Position numbers and translations under genes: made by a program
Notes under the pieces: model-generated
Databases searched by the model: none
The model's input: the letters and a program-made list of their open reading frames with translations, nothing else
Told to the model about the DNA's origin: nothing
Shown here: piece by piece, positions 54,957 to 64,000 of the stretch
Numbering within the stretch: the first letter of the stretch is position 1
How the letters are laid out: each line of letters starts with the position of its first letter
From: Pseudomonas sp. IB20
GTDB taxonomy: Bacteria > Pseudomonadota > Gammaproteobacteria > Pseudomonadales > Pseudomonadaceae
Direction of reading: 5' to 3'
Assembly (NCBI RefSeq): GCF_009707325.1
Contig: NZ_CP046103.1
Location: forward strand, 5,034,951-5,098,950
Length of the DNA stretch: 64,000 nt

Positions 54957-55192
54957 TGTTATCCGTACCGCAAGAGATAGGTCGTTACGGTAGAGGAAAG
55001 GCCCGACCCCTTTCAATACGCGCTAGAGCAGACAATTCCGCAAGAGCATGGGGATATGCCGTCAGAACATGGATGACTTCAAGCCGCCAGCAGTAGGAAT
55101 TTACTACGCAGGGCTTTAGACCCAGCATTTGCACAGTGATGGAGGGCTGGCCCTCAGACGCTTCTGAGCCAACCTCCACCCTCTTTCCTACT

Positions 55193-56434
55193 TCAAACCC
55201 GTGCAGGAACGGGTAATGGTGCGGCCAACAGACGGCTGTCCAACAGGCCAAGCCCTTCTTGGAACAATTGGTTGCTACGCTCCGTGTCACCTAATTGGGC
55301 AAGCAGACGCGCCAGCTCAGCGCATGCCTCAGGATTGCGCTGCACCTGCAGGCTGTTTTCCAAGTAGTCCCGCGCCTTGCCCCACAAACTGGTTTGCAAA
55401 CACAGGCGACCCAGGGTCAGCAGCAGGCTGGCATCACCCGGATGGTCCTTCAGCCAGCCTTCGGCAAATTTCAGTTGTCGAGCCGGGTCTGCGCCACGCA
55501 GCAAACCGTAAAGCCGGATCAGGTGGCTGTCGTAACCGCGCTTGATCGCGCCGCGCAGTACCTCCTCGGCCTTGGCATCGGCGCCCAATCGACGCAGCTG
55601 CTCAGCGTAAGCCAGCACCAGTTGTGGCTCCTGGCGCTGGGCGGAAGTCAGTTGCTCCCATGCCCGGTCCAAAGACTGTAAACCGGCCTCGCCCTGCTCT
55701 TCACGCTGGGCCGCCAGGCCAAGGTTTTCACCCCAGGCGCGACGCTCCAGCTCAGCTAATTCGCTGGCGGGAAGCACCTTGTCCTTGCGCAACTCCGGCA
55801 GCAGACGGATCACCGACGGCCAATCGCCCCGCTGCTGATGCAAGCGCTGCAACTGACGCAACACCTGCGGGTTATGCGGATGACGCTCGTGCATCGCTTG
55901 CAGGGTGACCAGCGCACCTTCAGTGTCGCCGCGGTCCATCTGCAATTGCGCATGACTCAAGGCGACCGCCAACTCCGCCTGGGGCTGACGCTCCAAGGCG
56001 CGCTCCAGCAAAGCGTCAGCCTCTTCATAGCGGCCCTGCTCATTGGCCGCACGCGCTGCGCCAAGGTAGTAGAGCAACGGTTGACGCTCGGCTTCGGCGG
56101 CACGGTGCAGGTGGCGTTCGGCGCTGGCCCAGCGGCCTTCGGCGAGGTCCATCTGGCCCTGTTCAATCGCGATCTGTACCCGACGGCTCCGGTTGCGCCG
56201 CGACCACGGGTTGACCACGCCACCGGAGGTGGTGAGCAAGCTCAGCAGCACGCGGATCAAGTAGATCACCAGAACCACTGCAAACACCGCCACCAGCGTG
56301 GCCCACAGGCTCGACTCGTAATGCAGCAGATGCGGGTAGGTAATCAGCACGTAACCGGTGTGTTTCGAAATACCCACAGCCAGTGCCAGGGCGATTGCAA
56401 TCGCCAGCACCAAAATCACATAGAAGCGCTTCAT
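55193..56434 (-). CDS. hemY: HemY-like TPR membrane protein
   Basis: A 413-residue protein. Two N-terminal spans (residues 3-22 and 42-64) are followed by a long TPR array (QGQMDLAEGRWASAERHLHRAAEAE and onward). It is the HemY of gammaproteobacterial hem operons, probably an assembly scaffold in heme synthesis, not the protoporphyrinogen oxidase of the same name. It starts 5 bases after hemX stop and ends the operon; a long hairpin with mixed stems follows at 55141-55178. Confidence 0.93.
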   Translation of the reverse strand: MKRFYVILVLAIAIALALAVGISKHTGYVLITYPHLLHYESSLWATLVAVFAVVLVIYLIRVLLSLLTTSGGVVNPWSRRNRSRRVQIAIEQGQMDLAEGRWASAERHLHRAAEAERQPLLYYLGAARAANEQGRYEEADALLERALERQPQAELAVALSHAQLQMDRGDTEGALVTLQAMHERHPHNPQVLRQLQRLHQQRGDWPSVIRLLPELRKDKVLPASELAELERRAWGENLGLAAQREEQGEAGLQSLDRAWEQLTSAQRQEPQLVLAYAEQLRRLGADAKAEEVLRGAIKRGYDSHLIRLYGLLRGADPARQLKFAEGWLKDHPGDASLLLTLGRLCLQTSLWGKARDYLENSLQVQRNPEACAELARLLAQLGDTERSNQLFQEGLGLLDSRLLAAPLPVPARV

Positions 56435-56439
56435 CGGCT

Positions 56440-57555
56440 CTACTCCTTGGTCGCCGGCGTGCCCGCCGACGCCTTGGCTTCATCGGCAGACAGATGACGG
56501 CGTTCAAGATAGGCCTGCACGGCGGCCAGGCTTGCAGCCAGGTCCGGCGTGACCACAGAGACGGCCTTGGGCTCAAGCTCGGCAATCCGCGCCAGCATCG
56601 CCTTGCTCTGCGGGTTGTCCTGGTTGAAGTTGTCTTGCAGCACGCTGCGCGCCTCACCCAGGGAGCGGCTGTACACCGCCGTTTCACCGTTGAGCGCGGC
56701 CCATTGCGCTTGCTCAAGGGCCAGGCTCAAGGCCAGGCGCACTTGGTTCAGGCCCTGGCCGGCAAGCAACGGACGAATGTTGTCGTCAGGGTTGAAGTCG
56801 ATGCGGAAGTAGCGAGAGATCTGCTCCCACCATTCACTCCAGCGGCTTTGCGTATCGGTGGTTGGGCGCCCTTGGGAGGCCGGTTCGGTGAGCTGGTATT
56901 GCGGGGCAATGGCCGCCAGTTGCACGACCTGATCACGCAGTGCCGCCAGTTGCAGGTACAGGCCGGTGCGGTCCGGCTGCTCGGTGCTGCGCAGCGCGGC
57001 GAGGCTCTTGGCCAACTGCTCACGCGCGGCATAGGAACCTGGGTCGCTCTGCTCGCGCAGAATTTCGTCGGCGCCCTGGACTAGCGACTGAGCACTGTTG
57101 ATGTCTTGAAGTGCGGAAAGACGCAAGCTGGCCAGGCGGATCAGGTGCTCGGCCTCGGCCAGCCGCCAGTCCTGGCGGCTGGCACCCAGCACGGTTTCCA
57201 AGCGCTGGCTCAAGCGCTGCTGATCACCCTGCAACTGGGCGACCAGACGGCGACGCTCCTCCAGCTCATCCGCTGCGGGCAACTGTGCCAAACGAGCGGC
57301 CAGCTGTTGTTGGCTCTGCTTGAGCGCCTGGGATTGGTCATCGAGGGTCTGCACCTGGCCCAGCTGTTGCTGGCTGCTGGCTTGCAGGGCGCGGACCTGC
57401 CAGATGCCCCAACCGCCGGCGGCAACACCTGCGGCGCCAAGCAACAGGGCTACGATTGCCAGACCATTGCCACGGCGTGGCGCGCTGACCGGTGACTCAA
57501 CCGGCACATCAAGTGCGGGTTGGGCTTCATCTTTAGGCAAGGCTGTTTCGCTCAC
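56440..57555 (-). CDS. hemX: HemX family protein (uroporphyrinogen-III C-methyltransferase-like)
   Basis: A 371-residue protein with a GTG start, one N-terminal span (about 30-50, AIVALLLGAAGVAAGGWGIW), a long Gln-rich coiled coil (about 55-125) and a soluble domain. No SAM-binding motif of real methyltransferases is visible, so the methyltransferase name is misleading. It lies in the hemC-hemD-hemX-hemY order. Confidence 0.92.
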   Translation of the reverse strand: MSETALPKDEAQPALDVPVESPVSAPRRGNGLAIVALLLGAAGVAAGGWGIWQVRALQASSQQQLGQVQTLDDQSQALKQSQQQLAARLAQLPAADELEERRRLVAQLQGDQQRLSQRLETVLGASRQDWRLAEAEHLIRLASLRLSALQDINSAQSLVQGADEILREQSDPGSYAAREQLAKSLAALRSTEQPDRTGLYLQLAALRDQVVQLAAIAPQYQLTEPASQGRPTTDTQSRWSEWWEQISRYFRIDFNPDDNIRPLLAGQGLNQVRLALSLALEQAQWAALNGETAVYSRSLGEARSVLQDNFNQDNPQSKAMLARIAELEPKAVSVVTPDLAASLAAVQAYLERRHLSADEAKASAGTPATKE

Positions 57556-57594
57556 GTATCCGTCCTTTGCGTATCAGAGAGTGGGGCGGCGGCC

Positions 57595-58344
57595 TTATAT
57601 GGCACAGCTGCGCAACGCCACTAACAAAGCCGCGGCACTCGCGCCGCGACAATCCACAACTTTTTCTGCGCCAGCGGCCCGCGCCATTTCATAGACCCGC
57701 GGGCTGGGCACGAACAACGGCAGCTGCGCTACCTCAGGCCAATCTTCGCCAGCCAAGGCTTGCAGGTGCAAAAAACCCTGCCCACTGCTGACCACCACGC
57801 CGTTCAAGCGTTCCAACTGGATGCGTTGCATCAACGCCCCCGGGTCGTAAGCCGGAAGGAAACGACGATACAACTCCAGATAGTCGACACTAGCACCTTG
57901 CTCGCGTAAACGCTCAGCCAGCAGCCCCCGCCCACCCTCGCCACGCAAGATCAGCACTCGGGCATTTGGCTGTGCAATAGCCTCGCGCAAGGCCGGCAAT
58001 GCAAGCAAGGCCTCGCTGTCGTCGCCGCTTGGCGGGTAGTGAACAGTCAGGCCGTGGTTGGCCAGTACCTGCGCGGTGGCCGCGCCGACGCTGAACCACG
58101 GCAACTGCGGCCAGGGCTGATCCAACAGTTGCAAGGCCAGTCGCGCAGCCGGTTTGCTGACCACAATGACCGCGTTATAACGGCCCAGGTCACGAAAAAC
58201 CGCCTGCTGCTCAGCCGTTACCGGCAAGGCTTCGATGCCCAGCAATGGCAGGCTGCTGCTGAAAATACCGGCGTCGGACAACGTCGCGGCCAGGGCCAAC
58301 GACTCCTCGGCAGGCCGCGTCAGCAGCACACGCCAGTCGGTCAC
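57595..58344 (-). CDS. hemD: Uroporphyrinogen-III synthase
   Basis: A 249-residue enzyme that closes hydroxymethylbilane to uroporphyrinogen III with D-ring inversion. It has the family's two alpha/beta domains, with [13 protein letters not shown] at the start and [14 protein letters not shown] near the C-terminus. It starts with GTG overlapping the hemC stop by 4 bases (GTGA). The sequence is weakly conserved in the family, and the call rests mainly on context. Confidence 0.92.
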   Translation of the reverse strand: MTDWRVLLTRPAEESLALAATLSDAGIFSSSLPLLGIEALPVTAEQQAVFRDLGRYNAVIVVSKPAARLALQLLDQPWPQLPWFSVGAATAQVLANHGLTVHYPPSGDDSEALLALPALREAIAQPNARVLILRGEGGRGLLAERLREQGASVDYLELYRRFLPAYDPGALMQRIQLERLNGVVVSSGQGFLHLQALAGEDWPEVAQLPLFVPSPRVYEMARAAGAEKVVDCRGASAAALLVALRSCAI

Positions 58345-59282
58345 TGCGGGCCGGCCTCGCCGTAGACTTTCTGCAGAATGGCGCCAGCGCCCTTCTCCAG
58401 CAGCTCTTCTGCCACCTGGATACCCAATGCGGTGGCATCGCGTTGCGGCCCGCGCACCTCGGCGGTGAGCAGCGTGCCACCTGCCGGGTCACCTACCAAG
58501 CCGCGCAACCAAAGGTTTTCGCCTTCCAGCACGGCGTAGCAGGCGATCGGCACCTGGCAGCCACCGTTGAGGTGTTTGTTCAGGGCGCGCTCGGCCGTCA
58601 CACGGACTTCGGTGTCTTGATGATCCAGGGGTTTGAGCAGGGCGTGAATTTCGCTGTCGGCAGTGCGGCACTCGATGCCCACTGCGCCCTGGCCACCGGC
58701 AGGCAAGCTGTCTTCGACGCTGATGGCCGAGGTGATACGGTCTTCGAAACCCAGGCGAATCAAACCGGCCGCCGCGAGGATAATCGCGTCATATTCACCG
58801 GCATCCAGCTTGGCCAGGCGGGTGTTGACGTTGCCGCGCAGAAAACGGATTTGCAGGTCCGGGCGCCGGGTCAGCAACTGCGCCTGGCGACGCAGGCTCG
58901 AGGTGCCGACGATGCTGCCCAGGGGCAGTTCTTCCAGCGATGCGTAGGTGTTGGAAACAAAGGCGTCGCGCGGGTCTTCGCGCTCGCAGATGCAATACAG
59001 GCCCAGGCCTTCGGGGAAGTCCATCGGCACGTCTTTCATCGAATGCACGGCGATGTCGGCTTCGTTTTCCAGCAGCGCGGTTTCCAGTTCTTTGACGAAC
59101 AAGCCCTTGCCGCCGATCTTCGACAATGGCGAGTCCAGCAGCTTGTCGCCGCGACTGACCATGGGCACCAGGGATACTTTCAGCCCCGGATGGGCCTGCT
59201 CAAGACGGGCTTTGACGTATTCGGCCTGCCACAAGGCCAAGGCGCTTTTACGGGTGGCGATGCGGATTTCGCGAGAGGACAT
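58341..59282 (-). CDS. hemC: Hydroxymethylbilane synthase (porphobilinogen deaminase)
   Basis: A 313-residue enzyme starting [18 protein letters not shown]. The dipyrromethane cofactor is attached through the Cys in [12 protein letters not shown]; active-site residues follow from the VHSMKDVP block. It is the first gene of the hemCDXY operon. The 138-base gap to algR upstream may carry its promoter. Confidence 0.97.
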   Translation of the reverse strand: MSSREIRIATRKSALALWQAEYVKARLEQAHPGLKVSLVPMVSRGDKLLDSPLSKIGGKGLFVKELETALLENEADIAVHSMKDVPMDFPEGLGLYCICEREDPRDAFVSNTYASLEELPLGSIVGTSSLRRQAQLLTRRPDLQIRFLRGNVNTRLAKLDAGEYDAIILAAAGLIRLGFEDRITSAISVEDSLPAGGQGAVGIECRTADSEIHALLKPLDHQDTEVRVTAERALNKHLNGGCQVPIACYAVLEGENLWLRGLVGDPAGGTLLTAEVRGPQRDATALGIQVAEELLEKGAGAILQKVYGEAGPQ

Positions 59283-59420
59283 GGATCAATCCGTACTGAA
59301 TAGATACGGCAGATAATAACAGCTCAGGCAAATACGCTTTGATTTGAATCAGCAAGTGCGGGGCCTCCCTGGCCGCATCACACCGGGATAAAGTATGCAG
59401 ACCGCGCCAAAGGCCTTGGG

Positions 59421-60167
59421 CTAAAGCTGCTGCATCATCTTGCGCACACCCGCGACGTGGCGTCGGCTGACGATCAAGGCGTCGCCGTTAAGCCCTTTCA
59501 GGAATAACTGAAAGTGCCCAAGGGGCGTGCGCTGCAGGCGTTCTATTCGCTCGCGGGCCACCAGCGCGTTGCGGTGGATGCGCACAAAGCGGTCGCCGAA
59601 TTCATCCTCAAGGGCTTTGAGCGGCTCATCGAGCAAGACTTCGCCGTCCTCGTGACGCAGGGTCACGTACTTGTGGTCGGCAATAAAGTAAACCACCTGG
59701 TTCAGTGGAATCAGCTCGATACCTTTGCGCGTCCGCGCGCTGATATGGCTGCGCGGCCCATTACCACTCTGGGCTGCCGGCTGGGTCAGCGCGGCGAGTT
59801 GCACGCGGTTAGGGCGCTCGGCTTTTTTCAGGGCCTTGAGCAGCGCTTCGGCGGTCACCGGCTTGGCGACAAAGCTGACACCACTGTCTTCGAGCGTCTG
59901 TGCAGAAAACTCTTCTTGAGCTGCACACAACACCACGGCAGGCGGCGATTCTCGCTCGCTGAGGCGGGCGGCCACTTGCAGGCCATCAAGGCCCGGCAGG
60001 CGAATATCGAGCAAGACCACATCCGGCTTGAGGCTGTCGATCAGCGTCAACGCCTCCTCGCCGTTGGTGGCACTCGGTTCAAGGACTGTATAACCCTCGA
60101 GTTCACTGACCAGACGGCTCAGTCGCTCGCGGGCTTGGGGTTCGTCATCAACGATCAGGACATTCAT
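59421..60167 (-). CDS. algR: LytTR-family response regulator AlgR
   Basis: A 248-residue regulator. The receiver domain has the acidic pocket VDDE near residues 7-9, the phospho-acceptor D54 (VLLDIRLPG) and the FVAKPV Lys. The C-terminal LytTR domain (about 140-240) has ELIPLNQVVYFIADHKYV. In P. aeruginosa it controls alginate, twitching and virulence genes. The start at 60167 is ATG AAT GTC. In PAO1 the partner sensor AlgZ/FimS is encoded directly upstream; here that gene is absent. Confidence 0.95.
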   Translation of the reverse strand: MNVLIVDDEPQARERLSRLVSELEGYTVLEPSATNGEEALTLIDSLKPDVVLLDIRLPGLDGLQVAARLSERESPPAVVLCAAQEEFSAQTLEDSGVSFVAKPVTAEALLKALKKAERPNRVQLAALTQPAAQSGNGPRSHISARTRKGIELIPLNQVVYFIADHKYVTLRHEDGEVLLDEPLKALEDEFGDRFVRIHRNALVARERIERLQRTPLGHFQLFLKGLNGDALIVSRRHVAGVRKMMQQL

Positions 60168-60670
60168 ATTGCGCTGGATTCCTGCGTGAGTCTCGCACAA
60201 GGATAGCGTAGACAGGTGCGGTGACTTGCGTCACAGCGATCCACGCTAAGACTAGTGCGAGCGGCAAAAAGTGCCCCGGCAGCGGCACCCATATTTACCC
60301 GGACCTGTTCAATTGCGCCCAAGACCTGCTGCCTTCGGGCATCGTCGTAGGGTTTGCTGATACACAATCCGAATACCCCCGTTTTTAAATGGCTAGTCAG
60401 GGATATGACCGCATCACCCGACTTTGGTGCATTCACGCTCTATCAGTGCAACTGTAGACGCTCGCTGAGACGATATTGCTCAATCGTCAAATATCGTTTC
60501 AATTAACGCCTCCCTCCAGTCTCTTCCCGGATGCGTTCGGCGGCAAGGCACTTAGCCATCCTTCGCACAAATAAAAATGCCGACCACCCGCAGCATCGCC
60601 TGCGCAGGCAACCCTGTTATTATCGGCGGCACACCTCCACGCCTCTTTTAAGCAGATCACGAGCGAATCC
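60168..60670. other. algR-argH intergenic region, 503 bp, no sensor kinase
   Basis: No algZ/fimS histidine kinase gene is present. One weak minus-strand frame (GTG at 60436 to 60164, 90 codons) has codon use with only about half G/C at third positions, unlike neighbours, so it is doubtful. The region must hold the promoters for argH and algR. Confidence 0.7.
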
Positions 60671-62065
60671 ATGAGCACCGACAAGACCAACCAGTCCTGG
60701 GGCGGCCGCTTCAGTGAACCCGTCGACGCCTTCGTCGCGCGCTTCACCGCCTCCGTCACCTTCGACCAGCACCTGTACCGCCACGACATCATGGGCTCGA
60801 TCGCCCACGCCACGATGCTGGCCAAGGTCGGCGTGCTGACCGACGCCGAGCGCGACAGCATCATCGATGGCCTGACCACCATTCGCGGTGAGATCGAGGC
60901 CGGCACGTTCGACTGGCGCGTCGACCTGGAAGACGTGCACATGAACATCGAGGCCCGCCTCACCGATCGCATCGGTGTGACCGGCAAGAAACTGCACACC
61001 GGTCGCAGCCGTAACGACCAGGTAGCGACCGATATCCGCCTGTGGCTGCGCGATGAAATCGACCTGATCCTGGCCGAAATCACCCGCCTGCAACAAGGTC
61101 TGCTGGAACAGGCCGAGCGTGAATCCGGCACGATCATGCCCGGTTTCACCCACCTGCAAACTGCGCAGCCTGTGACCTTCGGCCATCACCTGCTGGCCTG
61201 GTTCGAAATGCTCAGCCGCGACTACGAGCGCCTGGTGGATTGCCGCAAGCGCGCCAACCGCATGCCGTTGGGCAGTGCCGCATTGGCCGGCACCACGTAC
61301 CCGATCGACCGCGAGTACACCGCGCAGTTGCTGGGTTTTGACGCTGTGGGCGGCAACTCCCTGGACGGCGTGTCCGACCGTGACTTCGCCATCGAGTTCT
61401 GCGCCGCCGCCAGCATTGCGATGATGCACTTGTCGCGGTTCTCCGAAGAACTGGTGCTGTGGACCAGCGCGCAATTCCAGTTTATCGAGCTGCCGGACCG
61501 CTTCTGCACCGGTAGCTCGATCATGCCGCAAAAGAAAAACCCCGACGTGCCCGAACTGGTACGTGGCAAGAGCGGCCGCGTATTCGGCGCGCTGATGGGC
61601 CTGCTGACCTTGATGAAAGGCCAACCGCTGGCCTACAACAAGGACAACCAGGAAGACAAAGAGCCGCTGTTCGACGCCGCCGACACCCTGCGTGATTCGC
61701 TGCGTGCGTTTGCCGACATGATCCCGGCGATCAAGCCCAAGCACGCGATCATGCGTGAAGCGGCCTTGCGCGGGTTCTCTACCGCGACCGACCTGGCGGA
61801 CTACCTTGTACGCTGCGGCCTGCCGTTCCGTGACTGCCACGAAATCGTCGGCCACGCCGTGAAATACGGCGTGGACACCGGCAAGGACCTGGCGGAAATG
61901 AGCCTGGAAGAACTGCGCCAGTTCAGCGACCAGATCGAGCAGGACGTGTTTGCCGTGCTGACCCTGGAAGGTTCGGTGAATGCGCGCAATCACATCGGCG
62001 GCACTGCGCCGGCGCAGGTCAAGGCAGCCGTCGTGCGCGGCCGGGAACTGCTCGCCAGTCGCTAA
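60671..62065 (+). CDS. argH: Argininosuccinate lyase
   Basis: A 464-residue enzyme that cleaves argininosuccinate to arginine and fumarate. The fumarase/aspartase-superfamily signature [12 protein letters not shown] is present near residue 280 and the N-terminal [17 protein letters not shown] matches ArgH. The length is normal. It is followed by a REP-like pair, and lies divergent from algR. Confidence 0.97.
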   Translation: MSTDKTNQSWGGRFSEPVDAFVARFTASVTFDQHLYRHDIMGSIAHATMLAKVGVLTDAERDSIIDGLTTIRGEIEAGTFDWRVDLEDVHMNIEARLTDRIGVTGKKLHTGRSRNDQVATDIRLWLRDEIDLILAEITRLQQGLLEQAERESGTIMPGFTHLQTAQPVTFGHHLLAWFEMLSRDYERLVDCRKRANRMPLGSAALAGTTYPIDREYTAQLLGFDAVGGNSLDGVSDRDFAIEFCAAASIAMMHLSRFSEELVLWTSAQFQFIELPDRFCTGSSIMPQKKNPDVPELVRGKSGRVFGALMGLLTLMKGQPLAYNKDNQEDKEPLFDAADTLRDSLRAFADMIPAIKPKHAIMREAALRGFSTATDLADYLVRCGLPFRDCHEIVGHAVKYGVDTGKDLAEMSLEELRQFSDQIEQDVFAVLTLEGSVNARNHIGGTAPAQVKAAVVRGRELLASR

Positions 62066-62076
62066 AAGCTAAAAGC

Positions 62077-62158
62077 ATCGCAGGCAAGCCAGCTCCCACA
62101 TTGACCGAGTTCCACCTTTGGAATGCAGTCGAATGTGGGAGCGGGCTTACCCGCGATA
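62077..62158. repeat. REP-like inverted repeat pair after argH
   Basis: ATCGCAGGCAAGCCAGCTCC (62077-62096) and GTGGGAGCGGGCTTACCCGC (62135-62154) are imperfect inverted copies. They lie between argH and the convergent GST gene. Confidence 0.7.
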
Positions 62159-62181
62159 GCGTCCTGAAAGGCGCCGAGAAT

Positions 62182-62841
62182 TTACTTCTTGGCAGCAATC
62201 ATCGCCATAAACGCCGGCATCGCCGCCTCCCTGTCCGCCGCCACTTTCTGGGCGTTGGGCATGCCATGCAAGCGCTCCAGCAACGCTTTAGCCTTCGGCA
62301 ACTCAGCCAGCAAATCCACGCCAAACAGCTTCTCGCCCACACCACAGGCGAGGTTCACGCTGTACATAAAGTACAGATCGGCAATCGTAAAATTTTCCCC
62401 CGCCACATACGGCGCAAACTTGCCGTGCCTGCTTAAAGAGCTGACCCCTAACAGCAATTCGGCCTTGGATTTTTCCTTGACCGCCTCCGGCACCGGCATC
62501 CCGAAGAACGCCTCGGCGAAACACGCACGGGCAGGCAATTCGATGTACAGCTCGATTTCCCGGCACAGTGCCAGCACCTGAGCCCGCTGAAAAGGCTCGG
62601 CCGACAGCAGCGACGGGCCTTCCTGGGTGTGTTCGATGTACTCGAGGATCACGCTGGTTTCGTTGATAAACCCCTGCTTGACGCCCAGCACCGGCACTTT
62701 GCCGCGCGGGCTGACGGCCAGGGCTTCTGGCGTCTGGCCCGGGTAAAACGGCACCTCTTCAAACGGCAGGCCTTTCTCCAGCAGTGCCAGTTTGACCATG
62801 TTGTAGTAGTTGCTGACCGAAAATCCGTAAAGCTTGAGCAT
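62182..62841 (-). CDS. Glutathione S-transferase family protein
   Basis: A 219-residue protein with a thioredoxin-like GST-N domain (LYGFSVSNYYNMVKLALLEKG; cis-Pro in GKVPVL) and a helical C-terminal domain (ETSVILEYIEHT at the domain junction). A Ser/Tyr pair near the N-terminus could activate glutathione. Substrate unknown. The start at 62841 gives a family-typical N-terminus; upstream in-frame codons extend into a non-conserved region. Confidence 0.88.
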   Translation of the reverse strand: MLKLYGFSVSNYYNMVKLALLEKGLPFEEVPFYPGQTPEALAVSPRGKVPVLGVKQGFINETSVILEYIEHTQEGPSLLSAEPFQRAQVLALCREIELYIELPARACFAEAFFGMPVPEAVKEKSKAELLLGVSSLSRHGKFAPYVAGENFTIADLYFMYSVNLACGVGEKLFGVDLLAELPKAKALLERLHGMPNAQKVAADREAAMPAFMAMIAAKK

Positions 62842-62966
62842 TGCGATGCCTCCAGGCCGGGTATGGGGTTGGCTGCAGAAGTTATAGTGCGTGCAGCCCC
62901 ACCTGACCAGCAGCATCACCTGCCTGAATGGGGGTAAACTGACACCCTTTCCTTGAGGAGCCTGCC

Positions 62967-63251
62967 ATGAGCGAGCCGACCGATATCGACAGCGACGAAG
63001 AAGAGTTCACCGAAAGTACGCTGACCCAGGTCATCGAAAACCAGATCGAAAGCGACAATCCACCTGCCGCCAAAGCCACCTTGAATAAGCTGACGCTGGT
63101 GGGTTACGAGCGCGAAGAGATTCTGCATCTCATGGCTCACGTGCTGGCCGTGGAAATCGACAAGATGCTGGACGAAGACCGCGCATTCAATACCGAATGG
63201 TACGAAACCGCGCTGCGGGCGCTGCCGCAATTGCCTCCGGAAAACGACTGA
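62967..63251 (+). CDS. Conserved hypothetical protein, 94 residues
   Basis: A small acidic protein (MSEPTDIDSDEEEFTEST), helix-rich, with the block EREEILHLMAHVLAVEIDKML. AAGGAG-like sequence (TTGAGGAG) precedes the ATG by 8 bases. Conserved in Pseudomonas as far as I recognise it, with no assigned function. It is divergent from the GST gene. Confidence 0.75.
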   Translation: MSEPTDIDSDEEEFTESTLTQVIENQIESDNPPAAKATLNKLTLVGYEREEILHLMAHVLAVEIDKMLDEDRAFNTEWYETALRALPQLPPEND

Positions 63252-63261
63252 ATCGAGCACC

Positions 63262-63295
63262 TTTGTGGCCGGGACGCCTGCTTCCTCGCCACAAA
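63262..63295. repeat. Hairpin TTTGTGGC...GCCACAAA
   Basis: An 8-bp perfect stem (TTTGTGGC / GCCACAAA) with an 18-base loop lies 11 bases after the stop of the small acidic gene. It resembles the element at 42009. Confidence 0.55.
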
Positions 63296-63402
63296 CCTGC
63301 GCCATATCAAGACCCACGACTTTCTCACTGGACAGCCCGGCAAAGTGCGTTCACCTTATGCCCTGCTAGCCTCTAATAAATTTTAGAACGTCTGGAGTCC
63401 TT

Positions 63403-63657
63403 ATGTCGTATACCCCTGAATTGGTTGCCGAACTGGAAATCCTTGTACTCTTCCCCTTGGACAGCACCAAGGAAGGTCTGAAAGTCCACCAGACCGCCGC
63501 TCCCACTGCCATCGCCGCGGCCAAGCGCCTCCATGCGAAAGGACTTATCGACCAGCCAGACGGGGGCTACCTGACCAGCCTTGGCCGGGACGCTGCAGAG
63601 CAGGCACAAACCCTGTTGACCATCCTGACCACCGCCAACACCAAAGAAGCTGCCTGA
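63403..63657 (+). CDS. TIGR02647-type small protein
   Basis: An 84-residue protein starting MSYTPELVAELEILVLFPLDS, matching what I know of the TIGR02647 family, which is confined to gammaproteobacteria and uncharacterised. The second half (AAKRLHAKGLIDQPDGGYLTSLG) looks like a small winged-helix-like fold, which would suit nucleic-acid binding; this is inference. It is followed by cyaA. Confidence 0.85.
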   Translation: MSYTPELVAELEILVLFPLDSTKEGLKVHQTAAPTAIAAAKRLHAKGLIDQPDGGYLTSLGRDAAEQAQTLLTILTTANTKEAA

Positions 63658-63825
63658 CCTCTGATACCGCCCATGGAGTCCGCCCTCTGCGGATTCCGAG
63701 GGCGTTGCTGTGGACGACACAAAATTCTGACGCCGAAAACCATTTCCCTCTAAACCTCCTACGCTTGTGTCTGTAAACTCCCACATGGCCGCCCACGTCG
63801 GGCCCTGCGAGCCACCGAGTTCGAC

Positions 63826-64000
63826 ATGACCCGCACCCATGAAATCCGCCCCGACCTGGACGAAGGCATCGACCGCAAGGTGCTGACCCAGCTGCGTGCG
63901 CGGTTCATGGGCCTCAATGAAGGCCGCATGGCCCGGGCAGTCGAGGGCCTGACGCCGCGCCAGCAAAGCGTGCTGACCCTGTTGCCGCTGTTTTTCCACG
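63826..64000 (+). CDS. cyaA: Class I adenylate cyclase CyaA (partial, N-terminus only)
   Basis: The frame from the ATG at 63826 runs open to the window end (58 codons). It starts MTRTHEIRPDLDEGIDRKVL and continues with FMGLNEGRMARAVEGLTPRQQ, as in gammaproteobacterial CyaA. The gene lies near argH in Pseudomonas. Only the first part of the N-terminal catalytic domain is visible. Confidence 0.85.
   Translation, partial: MTRTHEIRPDLDEGIDRKVLTQLRARFMGLNEGRMARAVEGLTPRQQSVLTLLPLFFH

Noticed and set aside
54985-55290. 101-codon frame between hemY and dsbB
   Set aside because: It overlaps the hemY 3' end in another frame, has no family similarity I recognise, and lacks a plausible start signal.

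Overview
The window looks like a chromosomal segment of a fluorescent-group Pseudomonas. Gene order, codon use rich in G/C at third positions, and marker genes (the algR/algQ/algP alginate-regulation cluster, the hem genes, rho, ppx/ppk, zapA with 6S RNA) match the region that in P. aeruginosa PAO1 runs roughly from the ubiH/pepP cluster to argH and cyaA. No ribosomal RNA, tRNA, insertion sequence, prophage or CRISPR array was seen. Species assignment is inference from synteny and protein similarity that I recognise; nothing was searched.

Layout. 1-4.4 kb (minus): ubiquinone hydroxylases (ubiI-like, cut by the window edge, and ubiH), a hotdog protein, pepP and a YgfB protein. 4.5-6.8 kb: a ZapB-like small protein, zapA, 6S RNA, 5-formyl-THF cyclo-ligase, a 49-residue membrane protein and an EVE protein. 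6.8-11.6 kb: a three-gene exporter (HlyD adaptor, double-ATPase/permease fusion, second permease). 11.8-18.8 kb: FliL-like protein, quinone oxidoreductase, glpT, a ChaC-like protein, a TonB-dependent receptor and a small putative outer-membrane barrel. 18.9-25.3 kb (minus): a ferredoxin-type flavin reductase coupled to ubiD, an OafA-type acyltransferase, rho and trxA.

25.4-34.2 kb is accessory. Two modules sit between trxA and ppx, which are neighbours in PAO1: a polar amino-acid ABC transporter with a divergent FCD-type GntR regulator, and a four-gene chaperone-usher fimbrial operon built on DUF1120-like subunits, preceded by an AT-rich upstream region. From 34.2 kb the conserved order resumes: ppx and ppk (convergent, sharing a terminator), hemB, DedA protein, sterol-desaturase-like protein, elbB-like gene, a YaiI protein, and an FTR1 iron permease fused to a cytochrome c domain.

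44.7-47.8 kb holds a four-gene envelope operon (COG3014-type lipoprotein, YcfL-like lipoprotein, LpoB-like lipoprotein, LpoB/CsgG-like exported protein) with a visible sigma70-type promoter. It is the best candidate here for a poorly described system. 48-52 kb carries a LysE exporter, a short MscS channel coupled to an ABC-F ATPase, and a TIGR02444 protein. 51.7-62.1 kb is the alginate-regulator/heme cluster: algP (repeat tract broken by two single-base deletions), an FKBP isomerase, algQ, dsbB, hemY, hemX, hemD, hemC, algR and argH. No algZ/fimS kinase gene lies between algR and argH, where PAO1 has one. The right end has a GST, two small conserved proteins and the start of class I adenylate cyclase cyaA.

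Many intergenic gaps carry REP-like hairpins of two kinds (GTGGGAGC...GCTCCCAC and TTGTGGC...GCCACAA), one of them a perfect two-copy tandem repeat, and convergent gene pairs often share a terminator or overlap at their stop codons.
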